Counted from the stretch's first letter, positions 8,687-17,645 are shown. The stretch: DNA of 64,000 nt from Winogradskyella wichelsiae (GCF_013403925.1 NZ_JABFDJ010000002.1:558001-622000), one strand, 5' to 3'. Numbers and translations are program-made. The notes: generated by a model from the sequence alone, not told the origin.

Positions 8687-9937
8687 TTAATCTAATTTTT
8701 TAAATAATACACAAGCGTTGTGACCGCCAAATCCAAAGGTATTACTCATTGCGACTTTAATGTCTCGTTTCTGAGCTTTATTAAGTGTTAAATTTAATTC
8801 TGGATCTATGTTTTCGTCAATCGTTTCATGATTGATTGTTGGAGGTATAATACCATGCTCCATGGCTAATATTGAGGCAATAGACTCAATAGCTCCGGCA
8901 GCACCCAACAGGTGACCTGTCATAGATTTTGTAGAATTAATATTTATGTTCTTAGCATGGCTTCCAAACACTTCAGATATCGCTTTTAACTCCGCAACAT
9001 CACCCAAAGGTGTTGACGTTCCGTGCGTGTTAATGTGATCTACATCTTCAGGTTTTAAACCAGCGTTTTCCAAACAATTTTTCATTACCGCCACAACACC
9101 AATACCATCTGGATGTGGAGCTGTCATATGATAGGCATCAGAAGATAAACCACCACCTACAACTTCTGCATAGATTTTGGCTCCTCTTGCCTTTGCATGT
9201 TCATACTCTTCTAAAATAATCGCTCCAGCTCCTTCACCTAATACAAAACCATCACGGTTAGCATCAAATGGTCTAGAGGCCGATTGAGGGTCATCATTTC
9301 GAGTACTCATTGCGTGCATAGCATTAAACCCACCCATACCAGCAATAGTAACTGCAGCTTCACTTCCTCCTGTAATAATCACATCACAAGTCCCTAAACG
9401 TATTGTATTTAAGGCATCGATCATTGAGTTTGCTGAAGAAGCACAAGCAGATACCGTGGTATAATTAGGTCCCATAAAACCATATTTTATAGATATGTTT
9501 CCGGGGGCTATATCGGCAATCATTTTTGGAATGAAGAAGGGGTTAAATCGAGGTGTTCCGTCACCAGCAGCAAAATTTAACACTTCATCCTGAAATGTTT
9601 CTAAACCACCAATACCAGCTCCCCAAATAACACCAACTCTTAATTTGTTTAAAGAATCTAAATCTAGTTTCGAGTCTGCAATTGCTTCATCTGAAGCAAC
9701 CATTGCATACTGCGAAAACTTATCCATTCGCTTTGCTAATTTTCTATCAATAAAGTCAGTAACTTCAAAGTTTTTTATTTCACAAGCGAACTTAGTCTTG
9801 AATTTTTCAGGATCAAAATGTGTTACTTCAGCAGCGCCACTTTTTCCACTAATAAGAGCATCCCAATATTCATCTTTGGTATTTCCTATTGGTGTAAGTG
9901 CACCTAAACCTGTAACAACGACTCGCTTTAATTCCAT
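8687..9937 (-). CDS. fabF: Beta-ketoacyl-ACP synthase II
   Basis: 416 residues. A thiolase-fold condensing enzyme that extends acyl-ACP with malonyl-ACP. The catalytic triad is visible: Cys in 'VSACASSANSM', His in 'INTHGTSTPLGD', and His in 'KSMTGHLLGAAGA'. The N-terminus 'RRVVVTGLGALTP'-like segment and the C-terminal 'SNTFGFGGHNACVLF' are also typical. It lies 13 bases after acpP and 7 bases before rnc, the classic acpP-fabF pairing, so carrier and condensing enzyme are made together. Confidence 0.97.
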   Translation of the reverse strand: MELKRVVVTGLGALTPIGNTKDEYWDALISGKSGAAEVTHFDPEKFKTKFACEIKNFEVTDFIDRKLAKRMDKFSQYAMVASDEAIADSKLDLDSLNKLRVGVIWGAGIGGLETFQDEVLNFAAGDGTPRFNPFFIPKMIADIAPGNISIKYGFMGPNYTTVSACASSANSMIDALNTIRLGTCDVIITGGSEAAVTIAGMGGFNAMHAMSTRNDDPQSASRPFDANRDGFVLGEGAGAIILEEYEHAKARGAKIYAEVVGGGLSSDAYHMTAPHPDGIGVVAVMKNCLENAGLKPEDVDHINTHGTSTPLGDVAELKAISEVFGSHAKNININSTKSMTGHLLGAAGAIESIASILAMEHGIIPPTINHETIDENIDPELNLTLNKAQKRDIKVAMSNTFGFGGHNACVLFKKLD

Positions 9938-9950
9938 AAAAATAGAGTTA

Positions 9951-10184
9951 TTATTTAGCTGCTTCTATATAAGAAACTGCTTGACCAACTGTAGCAATAT
10001 TTTCTGCTTGATCATCCGGGATTTGAATATCAAATTCTTTTTCGAATTCCATTATCAATTCAACAGTATCTAATGAATCCGCTCCTAAATCGTTAGTGAA
10101 GCTTGCTTCAGTTACAACTTCGTTTTCATCAACACCTAACTTGTCTACGATAATCGCTTTTACTCTTGATGCAATGTCTGACAT
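9951..10184 (-). CDS. acpP: Acyl carrier protein
   Basis: 77 residues, strongly acidic. The 4'-phosphopantetheine attachment serine is S37 in '[12 protein letters not shown]', and the helix II/III pattern '[11 protein letters not shown]' follows. It carries growing acyl chains for fatty-acid and lipid A synthesis. It is the first gene of the minus-strand operon acpP-fabF-rnc. Its leader contains a candidate -7 box. Confidence 0.97.
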   Translation of the reverse strand: MSDIASRVKAIIVDKLGVDENEVVTEASFTNDLGADSLDTVELIMEFEKEFDIQIPDDQAENIATVGQAVSYIEAAK

Positions 10185-10446
10185 AATTTTTTAATTTTAA
10201 GTTTTATTAGACGGCAAAAATAAAAAACTTTATCTTAAAAAACACCTTTACCGATAAAATGTACATATTAAATAGTACAAATCGATAGAAGTATTTGGTT
10301 TTTACCGCTAATTGTAAATTATTATTCTTTTTTTTGTTCGAATAAGTCTAACAAATATAACTGTTAATGGAATGAACTGAACTAAAGTTTGCAAAACATT
10401 TTGTAAATTTTTTATAGACATTTCGTTACACCCTAATTTTAAATTG
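10185..10446. promoter_or_regulatory. acpP/purN divergent intergenic region with candidate acpP -7 box
   Basis: 262 bases between divergent genes. On the minus strand a TATTTTTG box at 10215-10222 fits TAnnTTTG and would start transcription about 25 bases before acpP, but I see no TTG at the expected upstream distance. For purN no convincing promoter pair is visible. The region is very A+T-rich, with no stem-loop or ORF I would defend. Confidence 0.4.
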
Positions 10447-11010
10447 ATGAAACGTATTGTGATTTTTGCGTCCGGAAGCGGATCTAATGCAGAAAATTTA
10501 ATAAAATTCTTCCATAACAGCGATTCTGCAACTGTTATTCAGGTATTAACTAACAATCCTCATGCCAAAGTTTTAGACAGATGCAAACAACTAAAGGTTA
10601 GCGCATTGTCTTTTAATCGAATTGCTTTATCTAAATCTGAAGATGTCTTGAATATTTTAAGAACGTCTAAACCAGATCTTATTGTATTAGCTGGTTTTCT
10701 ATGGAAATTTCCCGAATTAATCCTTAAGGAATTCACAAACAAAGTCATTAATATTCACCCTGCATTACTCCCTAATTATGGAGGAAAAGGAATGTATGGC
10801 ATGCATGTTCATGAAGCTGTTGTTAAGAATAAAGAGACCGAAACAGGAATAACTATTCATTATGTGAATGAAAACTATGACGAAGGCGCTGTTATTTTTC
10901 AAGCTAAATGTGATGTTTTACCAACAGATTCTGCAGATGATGTTGCTAAAAAAATTCATTTGTTAGAAATGGAACATTTTCCGTTAATTGTAGATAAATT
11001 ATTGAAATAG
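10447..11010 (+). CDS. purN: Phosphoribosylglycinamide formyltransferase
   Basis: 187 residues. It transfers a formyl group from 10-formyltetrahydrofolate to GAR in purine synthesis. N-terminal 'IFASGSGSNAENLIKFF' binds the phosphoribosyl part. The active-site Asn-His pair is in 'VINIHPALLPNYGGKGMYG', and the catalytic Asp is in 'ENYDEGAVIFQ'. The ATG at 10447 is preferred to an in-frame TTG one codon earlier. It is divergent from acpP and followed, after an 87-base gap, by an RNase H gene on the same strand. Confidence 0.96.
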   Translation: MKRIVIFASGSGSNAENLIKFFHNSDSATVIQVLTNNPHAKVLDRCKQLKVSALSFNRIALSKSEDVLNILRTSKPDLIVLAGFLWKFPELILKEFTNKVINIHPALLPNYGGKGMYGMHVHEAVVKNKETETGITIHYVNENYDEGAVIFQAKCDVLPTDSADDVAKKIHLLEMEHFPLIVDKLLK

Positions 11011-11097
11011 ATAATATTTATCACTAAACATCATAAAAAACACTTTCAAATTAAAGCTTAAATTAATGATATTACTGCATGCGCAGAAATGACCAAC

Positions 11098-11739
11098 ATG
11101 AGTAAAAAGAAAAAAAAATATTATACCGTTTGGCAAGGACACAAGAAAGGCGTTTTTAACTCTTGGAATGCTTGTAAAACACAAATTAAAGATTATCAAG
11201 GGGCGCAATACAAATCCTTCCCAACACTTGATGAAGCCGAAAAAGCATTAAAAGGAAATTACTTTGATTACATAGGAAAAAATAAAACCTTTAGTAGTGG
11301 GCTTTCTGATGCTGAACTAAAAAAAATAGGACAACCCAACTACAATTCCATCTCGGTAGATGCTGCTTCTAGTGGAAACCCTGGTATTATGGAGTATAGA
11401 GGAGTAGATACTAAGACCAAAAAACAACTCTTTATTCAAGGTCCTTTTGAGCAAGGCACTAATAATATAGGTGAGTTTTTAGCCTTAGTTCATGGTTTAG
11501 CCTTTCTTAAGCAACATAAGAGCGAGCGTATTATGTATACAGACTCTAGAACCGCTATGAGTTGGGTACGTAAAAAAACGTGTAATTCTAAACTAAAACG
11601 TAGTGCTAAAAACAAACCGGTTTACGATTTAGTAGATCGTGCTGTACAGTGGTTAAAAACCAATGAATATTCTACAACCATTGTAAAATGGGAAACAAAA
11701 GCTTGGGGAGAGATTCCTGCTGATTTTGGAAGAAAATAA
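11098..11739 (+). CDS. Viroplasmin-domain ribonuclease H
   Basis: 213 residues from ATG 11098; an in-frame ATG at 11089 would add three residues. The N-terminal 45 residues form a viroplasmin/RNase HI nucleic-acid-binding domain ('YYTVWQGHKKGVFNSWNACK', 'AQYKSFPTLDEAEKAL'). The rest is an RNase H fold with acidic active-site residues in 'ISVDAASSGNPG', 'NIGEFLALVHGL', 'MYTDSRTA' and the late 'IPADFGRK'. It should cut the RNA strand of RNA-DNA hybrids. The N-terminal domain is known from eukaryotic RNase H1 and caulimoviruses and improves hybrid binding. All four acidic positions seem present, so the enzyme is probably active. Confidence 0.88.
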   Translation: MSKKKKKYYTVWQGHKKGVFNSWNACKTQIKDYQGAQYKSFPTLDEAEKALKGNYFDYIGKNKTFSSGLSDAELKKIGQPNYNSISVDAASSGNPGIMEYRGVDTKTKKQLFIQGPFEQGTNNIGEFLALVHGLAFLKQHKSERIMYTDSRTAMSWVRKKTCNSKLKRSAKNKPVYDLVDRAVQWLKTNEYSTTIVKWETKAWGEIPADFGRK

Positions 11740-11789
11740 CGGACCAAAACACGTTAGTTAACCGATAAGCTATCTAGCCATTTTTAATC

Positions 11790-11837
11790 TAAAAAAAATG
11801 GGCTATTAATTAAATTAAGATTTAATTAATAGCCCAT
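11790..11837 (-). terminator. Strong intrinsic terminator of the T9SS-protein gene
   Basis: A perfect 17-bp inverted repeat (11798-11814 with 11821-11837, loop of 6) is followed on the minus strand by eight T. It lies 21 bases after the stop of the 11859-13460 gene. It may also stop plus-strand readthrough from the RNase H gene, though that side lacks a good T-run. Confidence 0.85.
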
Positions 11838-11858
11838 TAAGATTATATGTAATGGATA

Positions 11859-13460
11859 TTATTTAAGAATTACTTTTTTAGTAAGTTCTTGCACAACATT
11901 ATTTAATTTAACAATATAAATACCTGTTGTTAATTGCGATGCATCAATTTCATTTGAATCTGAGCCTACTAGTATATTAGAAGACATTACCACGCGACCT
12001 AAAGTATCATAAACATTAACCTGAGTTGTTGCTAACAATTCACCTTTAACAAAAATCTTATGATTGGCTGCATATAAATTTAGTGTAGTTACATCATTAT
12101 CTATTAGAGATAACGTTGCGTCACCTATGTTTAAATAAAATCTTCCAGTTCCACTAATTGCAGTATCTGCTGTAAATGTGTAATCCCCTTGATTTAATAA
12201 TGTGTATGTATTTTCAACATTATCTTCAAGATAAACTTCTGCACTTGTTGGCAAAGTAGATGTCTCAATACTAAACGTTATTTGTTGTCCCTGCGATGCT
12301 TTAAGACCTAATGGAATACGAACAGAACTAAGATCTGTAGACCCTAAACTTTGAATAGCCATTCCATTTCCTTCGCTATCCTCTAGCAATTCAGAATACA
12401 AAGAAAAACTTAATGAAGCTTCTCCAAACAATTTTGCATCGTAACCACGATCTACGCCTTGAGTAGAATTCTCATTAAAATATATTTCTGTTGCAAAATC
12501 ACCGCCAGCATGTTCTGCCTTTAATCTTACCATTTCATTTACATTATCACTTCTTCCTAATATAAAATCATCAGAGCCACTAAAAACACGCATTGCAGGT
12601 GTAAAGCTTATGACGTTAGAGGCAGCAGTGAAATCATTAGCAACTAAAAACCCTTGACCTGGAGTTATATTAAGACCTATATTAACCAATCTATTAATTA
12701 TCGTAAAATTACCAACAGTACCAGTACCAGACTGCGTACCGCTATTATAACCATATATACCTGCAGCATCTTCTGCTAACACAGCTAAATTTTCATCTAA
12801 AAACAAAGTAGAATTTAAATATGTAGGATATGGATTTCCTACTGAATTCCAATTTTTTGGATCACCAGTTGTATCTGGTGTAATAATTGGATCTATAGTA
12901 GTAATCGTTACAGTTTCAGTATTTTTGGATATAGTACCAGAAAATCTTAAGGTCTGTCCGTTTAATTTAGTTGCAGCTCTATAGCCAACTGCACGTTGTA
13001 ATGAAAGTGATGCATCTACAATACCATCATAATTTATGTAAGAATCAGTTACATTACTATAAGGTCCGAAAGCATACAAATCACCTGATCGAGGCATATA
13101 GTTATAATTAGCCGTAGAAATAGTGCCATCAGTATTATATAATGAAAAATTATTAAAAGTAGCAGCATCTGTTTTTACAGGTAATGACACCAAATCATTC
13201 CCACCATTTACTCCGGGTGTACCAACAACATTAACATATCTATCATAATTAACAAGGGTTCCATCAGTAATGGTTCCGTCTAACATAACACAAGCAAAAC
13301 TGTCTGATGTAGATTTTAGATTTAACTCATAAGCAGTAAGTTCTGTACCAGATGTAATTGAAACAGAGGTACCAGGACTAACCGTCATAGTACTAGACAA
13401 ATCTTGAGCACCAAGATTTAGACAAAAAATTGACAATAAAAAAATAAAATTATACTTCAT
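11859..13460 (-). CDS. Secreted T9SS type A sorting-domain protein, function unknown
   Basis: 533 residues. Signal peptide 1-18 ('FIFLLSIFCLNLGAQ'). The body is beta-rich and lacks a catalytic motif I recognise. It has many Asn, Thr, Gly and Ser and internal phrases such as 'NSVGNPYPTYLNS' and 'GQGFLVAN', seen in many flavobacterial surface proteins. The C-terminus is a type A sorting domain ('VNVYDTLGRVVMSS', 'LTTGIYIVKLNN', basic end 'TKKVILK') that directs export through T9SS. It is a single-gene unit, with a strong terminator after it and a divergent secreted protein upstream. It could be an adhesin or matrix protein, which is a guess. Confidence 0.8.
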   Translation of the reverse strand: MKYNFIFLLSIFCLNLGAQDLSSTMTVSPGTSVSITSGTELTAYELNLKSTSDSFACVMLDGTITDGTLVNYDRYVNVVGTPGVNGGNDLVSLPVKTDAATFNNFSLYNTDGTISTANYNYMPRSGDLYAFGPYSNVTDSYINYDGIVDASLSLQRAVGYRAATKLNGQTLRFSGTISKNTETVTITTIDPIITPDTTGDPKNWNSVGNPYPTYLNSTLFLDENLAVLAEDAAGIYGYNSGTQSGTGTVGNFTIINRLVNIGLNITPGQGFLVANDFTAASNVISFTPAMRVFSGSDDFILGRSDNVNEMVRLKAEHAGGDFATEIYFNENSTQGVDRGYDAKLFGEASLSFSLYSELLEDSEGNGMAIQSLGSTDLSSVRIPLGLKASQGQQITFSIETSTLPTSAEVYLEDNVENTYTLLNQGDYTFTADTAISGTGRFYLNIGDATLSLIDNDVTTLNLYAANHKIFVKGELLATTQVNVYDTLGRVVMSSNILVGSDSNEIDASQLTTGIYIVKLNNVVQELTKKVILK

Positions 13461-13789
13461 TTTAATCCGAATTTAGCTGGAAGCATGCAATAAACGCTAA
13501 TAATTTTAATTATTCAAGTGAAATTGCAATAATCTATGTGACTAACAAACATTTAAAAATAATTTATTAACTAAAATTATGGCTTAATAATTAATTACAC
13601 CTGTTTAATACCTGTAGTAAAGACCTAAAAAACAATTAGTTAAAATAACATAAGTTAATTAATAAAGTATTTTCAGTAAAAAATCCGTAGTAAGAGTATA
13701 TATTTCATTTTAAAATTATAATCATCGAAGCTTGATAAATTACATTTTTTAATGTTAATTTGTCATCTAAGTTCAACAAAATAAGAATC
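13461..13789. promoter_or_regulatory. Divergent intergenic region between two secreted-protein genes
   Basis: 329 bases, very A+T-rich. Near the plus-strand gene, TTG at 13732-13734 and TTAATTTG at 13755-13762 are spaced 20 bases, a close match (one mismatch) to the Bacteroidota TTG/TAnnTTTG promoter. This predicts a start near 13769, about 20 bases before the ATG. For the minus-strand gene a TAAATTCG near its ATG is weaker. No ORF or stem-loop of note. Confidence 0.45.
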
Positions 13790-14497
13790 ATGAAGTCTAT
13801 TTTAAATTTATTAGGTGCTTTTTTAATATGCACAACAACATGTTTTGCCCAAGTAGGTATTGGTACAGAAACTCCAGATGCATCTAGTATTTTAGAATTG
13901 CAAAGTACTGAAGGTGGTTTATTATTACCTAGGCTTACAACTGAACAGCGTGATGCTATATTAACACCTGCAGAAGGTCTTACCATTTACAATACAACTA
14001 CTCAGGGTTTAGAAATTTATACAGATAGCTGGAATAGCTTAACAGCAGAAGCCGGAGGAACACCATCTTTAACAATGCATAGAGATTTAGGAGGAACAAC
14101 TATTCCTGTTGGTGCTGCTTTTTATAATTTCCCATTAGGAACTGATGATATAACAGAAAATGACACTGAATATTTTAATGTAGTATCAGATGGTGAAATA
14201 CAAGTACTTAAAGCAGGAAGTTATTTAATAAATGCTAGTTGGGCCGTAAGAAATTTAGAAGCGGGCAATAGAAAATATATCCTTGCCATTTTCCAAAATG
14301 GAACGCGTGTAGGTTATATGGCTAGAGGATTTTCATCTTTACCTTCACCTTCTTCCGATTATTTTGGAGCTTCTGGTACGTTTCAATACGTATTTGCAGA
14401 AGATGATATTATAGATATTCAGTATTATATACTTAGTACATCTGATACATCGACTTTACGAGGAGATCTAATGCATATTGGTATGGTTAAATTATAA
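13790..14497 (+). CDS. Secreted protein with tail-fibre-like N-terminal motif and possible C1q/TNF-like C-terminal domain
   Basis: 235 residues from ATG 13790, chosen because it opens directly into a signal peptide ('ILNLLGAFLICTTTCFAQ'). An ATG 30 bases upstream would bury it. Residues 22-85 hold the motif 'VGIGTETPDASSILELQSTE' followed by 'GLLLPRLTTEQRDAI' and 'GLTIYNTTT', common at the head of flavobacterial secreted and tail-fibre-like proteins. The C-terminal 140 residues look like a jelly-roll: 'YFNVVSDGEIQVLKAGSYLI', 'RKYILAIFQNGTRVGYMARG', 'GTFQYVFAEDDIIDIQYYIL'. This suggests a C1q/TNF-like trimeric fold, a fold-level guess only. There is no T9SS tag. A terminator follows. Confidence 0.7.
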   Translation: MKSILNLLGAFLICTTTCFAQVGIGTETPDASSILELQSTEGGLLLPRLTTEQRDAILTPAEGLTIYNTTTQGLEIYTDSWNSLTAEAGGTPSLTMHRDLGGTTIPVGAAFYNFPLGTDDITENDTEYFNVVSDGEIQVLKAGSYLINASWAVRNLEAGNRKYILAIFQNGTRVGYMARGFSSLPSPSSDYFGASGTFQYVFAEDDIIDIQYYILSTSDTSTLRGDLMHIGMVKL

Positions 14498-14540
14498 TAC
14501 AAAGATTAAACTTATACTACTTTATAAAAGTTTACAAAAA

Positions 14541-14570
14541 AAGCCACAATTTAAAAATTGTGGCTTTTTT
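14541..14570 (+). terminator. Intrinsic terminator of the C1q-like gene
   Basis: An 11-bp stem (14541-14551 with 14556-14566, loop TAAA) ending in a T-run, 43 bases after the stop codon. A-run on the left side makes it usable from both directions. Confidence 0.85.
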
Positions 14571-14696
14571 GCGCAATCTAACCGTTGGTATTAAATATCA
14601 TCAAGAATTAAAAAAACGCAACACATTAGTCATTAAAAGGATATCAGGTTTAAGATAGAAAGAATTAAAACCTAACTACCATTGTTTAATTTCATG

Positions 14697-14727
14697 TTTC
14701 ACATAGAATATATTTTACGTAAATTTG
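14697..14727 (+). promoter_or_regulatory. Candidate Bacteroidota promoter for the PfkB kinase gene
   Basis: TTTC at 14697-14700 (consensus TTTG) and an exact -7 box TAAATTTG at 14720-14727 are 19 bases apart, the usual spacing. Predicted start is about 15 bases before the ATG. Confidence 0.5.
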
Positions 14728-14749
14728 CGACTTAATTCAAATTAAGGTA

Positions 14750-15676
14750 ATGAGCAAGTTAGTAATTGTTGGTACAGTAGCTTTTGATGCTATTGAAACC
14801 CCTTTTGGGAAAACCGATAAAATCCTCGGTGGAGCAGCAACATATATAGGTTTATCAGCTTCAAATTTTAATGTAGATTCTGCAGCAGTTTCTGTAGTTG
14901 GAGGTGATTTTCCGCAAGAATATTTAGATCTATTAAAAAATAGAAACGTTGATATTGAAGGTATAGAAGTTGTAAAAGATGGTAAAACATTCTTTTGGAG
15001 TGGTAAATACCATAACGATATGAATTCTCGTGATACCTTAGCAACTGAGCTTAACGTATTAGAGCACTTTAACCCTGTTGTTCCTAAAAATTACAAAGAT
15101 GCAGAAGTAGTGATGCTAGGTAACTTACACCCTTTAGTACAGCAAGGGGTATTAAACCAAATGACTAAAAAGCCTAAGTTAGCCATTTTAGATACCATGA
15201 ATTTCTGGATGGATATCGCTTTAGATGATTTGCTTTCTGTGATTAAAAATGTTGATGTTATTACCATTAACGATGAAGAAGCGCGACAATTAACTGGTGA
15301 ATATTCTCTAGTTGTTGCTGCTAAAAAAATTCAAGAAATGGGTCCTAAATTTGTAGTCATTAAAAAAGGAGAGCACGGCGCATTATTGTTTCATGATGAT
15401 AATGTATTTTATGCACCTGCACTTCCTTTAAAAGAAGTTTTTGACCCAACTGGAGCTGGAGACACATTTGCTGGTGGTTTTGCTGGTTATCTAGCAAAAA
15501 CAGATGACTTTTCTTTTGAAAACATGAAAACAGCTGTTATATACGGCTCTACCTTAGCCTCCTTCTGTGTTGAAAAATTTGGAACAGAGCGCATGCAAAA
15601 TTTAACTGATAAAGAAATTTATGAACGTTTAGAGCAGTTTAAGACTCTAACACAGTTTGATATCGAATTATCTTAA
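14750..15676 (+). CDS. PfkB-family carbohydrate/nucleoside kinase
   Basis: 308 residues. Ribokinase-fold sugar or nucleoside kinase: N-terminal 'LGGAATYIGLSASNF' substrate-binding motif, and the C-terminal signature 'DPTGAGDTFAGGFAGY' with catalytic base D238. The substrate cannot be fixed from sequence. Ribokinase, fructokinase and adenosine kinase share this pattern. The gene is 70 bases upstream of a long PurF on the same strand, and this pairing is common in Flavobacteriaceae as I recall it, which would fit a nucleoside or ribose-related substrate. A terminator between the two genes suggests independent transcription. Confidence 0.88.
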   Translation: MSKLVIVGTVAFDAIETPFGKTDKILGGAATYIGLSASNFNVDSAAVSVVGGDFPQEYLDLLKNRNVDIEGIEVVKDGKTFFWSGKYHNDMNSRDTLATELNVLEHFNPVVPKNYKDAEVVMLGNLHPLVQQGVLNQMTKKPKLAILDTMNFWMDIALDDLLSVIKNVDVITINDEEARQLTGEYSLVVAAKKIQEMGPKFVVIKKGEHGALLFHDDNVFYAPALPLKEVFDPTGAGDTFAGGFAGYLAKTDDFSFENMKTAVIYGSTLASFCVEKFGTERMQNLTDKEIYERLEQFKTLTQFDIELS

Positions 15677-15679
15677 ACT

Positions 15680-15707
15680 AACGCGCTCTAAAATGAGCGC
15701 GTTTTTT
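15680..15707 (+). terminator. Intrinsic terminator after the PfkB kinase gene
   Basis: GC-rich 9-bp stem (15680-15688 with 15695-15703, loop TAAAAT) followed by T-run. Begins 4 bases after the stop codon. Confidence 0.85.
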
Positions 15708-15746
15708 ATTTTAAATTATTAAAAAATTAATTGCGGACAAACAATT

Positions 15747-17645
15747 ATGAGTGATGCTTTAAAACATGAGTGTGGTATTGCACTTATCAGACTTTTAAAA
15801 CCATTAGAATACTACAAAGAAAAATATGGTAGTGCTTTTTATGGTGTAAACAAAATGTATTTAATGATGGAAAAACAGCACAACCGTGGACAAGACGGAG
15901 CTGGTTTTGCAAGTATAAAATTAGATACAAAACCTGGTGAACGTTATATAAGTAGAGTTCGCTCTATTGCGCAACAGCCAATACAAGATATTTTTGCTCA
16001 AATCAATGATCGTATTAATGATGAATTGACCAAAAATCCTGAGTATCAAAATGATGTTGAACTACAAAAGAGTAAAATTCCGTACATCGGTGAAGTCTTA
16101 TTAGGTCATGTTCGTTATGGTACCTATGGTAAAAACAGTGTAGAAAGTGTTCATCCATTTTTAAGACAAAACAATTGGATGCATCGTAACCTTATTGTTG
16201 CTGGTAACTTTAACATGACGAATGTTAATGAACTTTTTGATAACCTTATTGAGATAGGGCAACACCCAAAAGAAAAAGCAGATACGGTTACTGTAATGGA
16301 AAAAATTGGTCATTTCTTAGATGATGCTGTTGCTAAAATTTATAAGGATCTAAAAAAGGAAGGTTACAATAAAAATGAATGTTCTCCGCTAATTGCAGAA
16401 CGTTTAAAAGTTGGAAAAATATTAAAACGTGCCGCTAAAAACTGGGATGGTGGTTATGCAATGGCAGGTTTATTAGGTCATGGAGATTCTTTTGTGTTAA
16501 GAGATCCTTCTGGTATAAGACCCGCATATTATTACAAAGATGATGAAATTGTAGTTGTAGCATCAGAACGTCCAGTTATTCAAACTGTTTTCAACGTACC
16601 CTTTGATGATGTAAAAGAATTAGCACCAGGACATGCTATTATTACTAAAAAATCTGGAGTTACTCAGATTAAAAAAATATTAGAACCTTTAGAGCGTAAA
16701 GCTTGTTCTTTTGAACGCATCTATTTCTCTCGTGGAAGTGATGCCGAAATTTACCAAGAACGTAAAAAACTAGGCCGCTTGTTAATGCCTAAAGTTTTAG
16801 AGGCTATTGATAATGACACCAAAAATAGTGTGTTTTCATATATACCAAATACAGCAGAAACTTCCTTTTTTGGGATGATAGAAGCCGTTGAAGATCACCT
16901 CAACGAAAAGAAAACAAAAACAATACTTGATGGTAACGGTAAATTATCGGCAGAAACAGTCACCGATATCTTATCTGAACGTCCTAGAATTGAAAAAATA
17001 GCTATTAAAGATGTAAAACTAAGAACGTTTATTACAGAAGATAGTAGTAGAGATGATTTAGTGGCACACGTTTACGATGTTACTTACGGTGTTATAAAAC
17101 CAACTGATAATTTGGTTATTATAGATGATAGTATTGTAAGAGGTACGACGCTTAAAAAGAGTATTATTAAAATGATGGACAGATTAAACCCTAAGAAAAT
17201 CGTAGTGGTTTCTTCTGCGCCTCAAATACGCTTTATTGATTGTTATGGTATAGACATGGCAAATCTAGAGACCTTAATTGCTTTTAAAGCTGCGCTAGCA
17301 TTATTAAAAGACACAAATCAATACCATATTGTAACAGATGTTTACAATAAATGTATAGCACAAGTTAACAACAAGGATACTGATATTGTAAACTACGTTA
17401 AAGAAATCTACGAAAAGTTTACTGACGAACAGATTTCTGATAAAATTTCAGAATTATTAAGTGAAGAAAATACAAAAGCTGACGTAAAAGTAATTTTTCA
17501 GCCTGTAGCAAACTTACATAAAGCTTGTCCTGATAATTTAGGTGACTGGTACTTTACCGGAGATTACCCTACACCTGGAGGTAACAGAGTTGTTAACAGA
17601 GCATTTATTAATTTTTACGAAGGTAATAACAGACGTGCTTATTAA
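15747..17645 (+). CDS. purF: Amidophosphoribosyltransferase, long propeptide-type form
   Basis: 632 residues, against about 470-510 for the standard enzyme. Class II glutamine amidotransferase with nucleophile C9 in 'LKHECGIALI'. The eight preceding residues look like the short propeptide of Bacillus-type PurF that must be removed to free Cys. Further marks: 'HNRGQDGAGF', 'GHVRYGTYG', 'NFNMTN', 'RDPSGIRPAYYY'. The phosphoribosyltransferase half has 'ERIYFSRGSDAEIYQERKKL' and the PRPP loop 'NLVIIDDSIVRGTTLKKS' at about 455-472. The reaction is glutamine plus PRPP to phosphoribosylamine, the first step of purine synthesis. Extra length lies within the glutaminase half (about 85-110, 160-205) and in a C-terminal extension (about 560-632). 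It may be a paralogue of the canonical PurF. Confidence 0.88.
   Translation: MSDALKHECGIALIRLLKPLEYYKEKYGSAFYGVNKMYLMMEKQHNRGQDGAGFASIKLDTKPGERYISRVRSIAQQPIQDIFAQINDRINDELTKNPEYQNDVELQKSKIPYIGEVLLGHVRYGTYGKNSVESVHPFLRQNNWMHRNLIVAGNFNMTNVNELFDNLIEIGQHPKEKADTVTVMEKIGHFLDDAVAKIYKDLKKEGYNKNECSPLIAERLKVGKILKRAAKNWDGGYAMAGLLGHGDSFVLRDPSGIRPAYYYKDDEIVVVASERPVIQTVFNVPFDDVKELAPGHAIITKKSGVTQIKKILEPLERKACSFERIYFSRGSDAEIYQERKKLGRLLMPKVLEAIDNDTKNSVFSYIPNTAETSFFGMIEAVEDHLNEKKTKTILDGNGKLSAETVTDILSERPRIEKIAIKDVKLRTFITEDSSRDDLVAHVYDVTYGVIKPTDNLVIIDDSIVRGTTLKKSIIKMMDRLNPKKIVVVSSAPQIRFIDCYGIDMANLETLIAFKAALALLKDTNQYHIVTDVYNKCIAQVNNKDTDIVNYVKEIYEKFTDEQISDKISELLSEENTKADVKVIFQPVANLHKACPDNLGDWYFTGDYPTPGGNRVVNRAFINFYEGNNRRAY

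Noticed and set aside
13790..14497. Prophage tail-fibre gene
   Set aside because: It has a signal peptide and sits alone among housekeeping genes. No capsid, portal, terminase or integrase gene is near.
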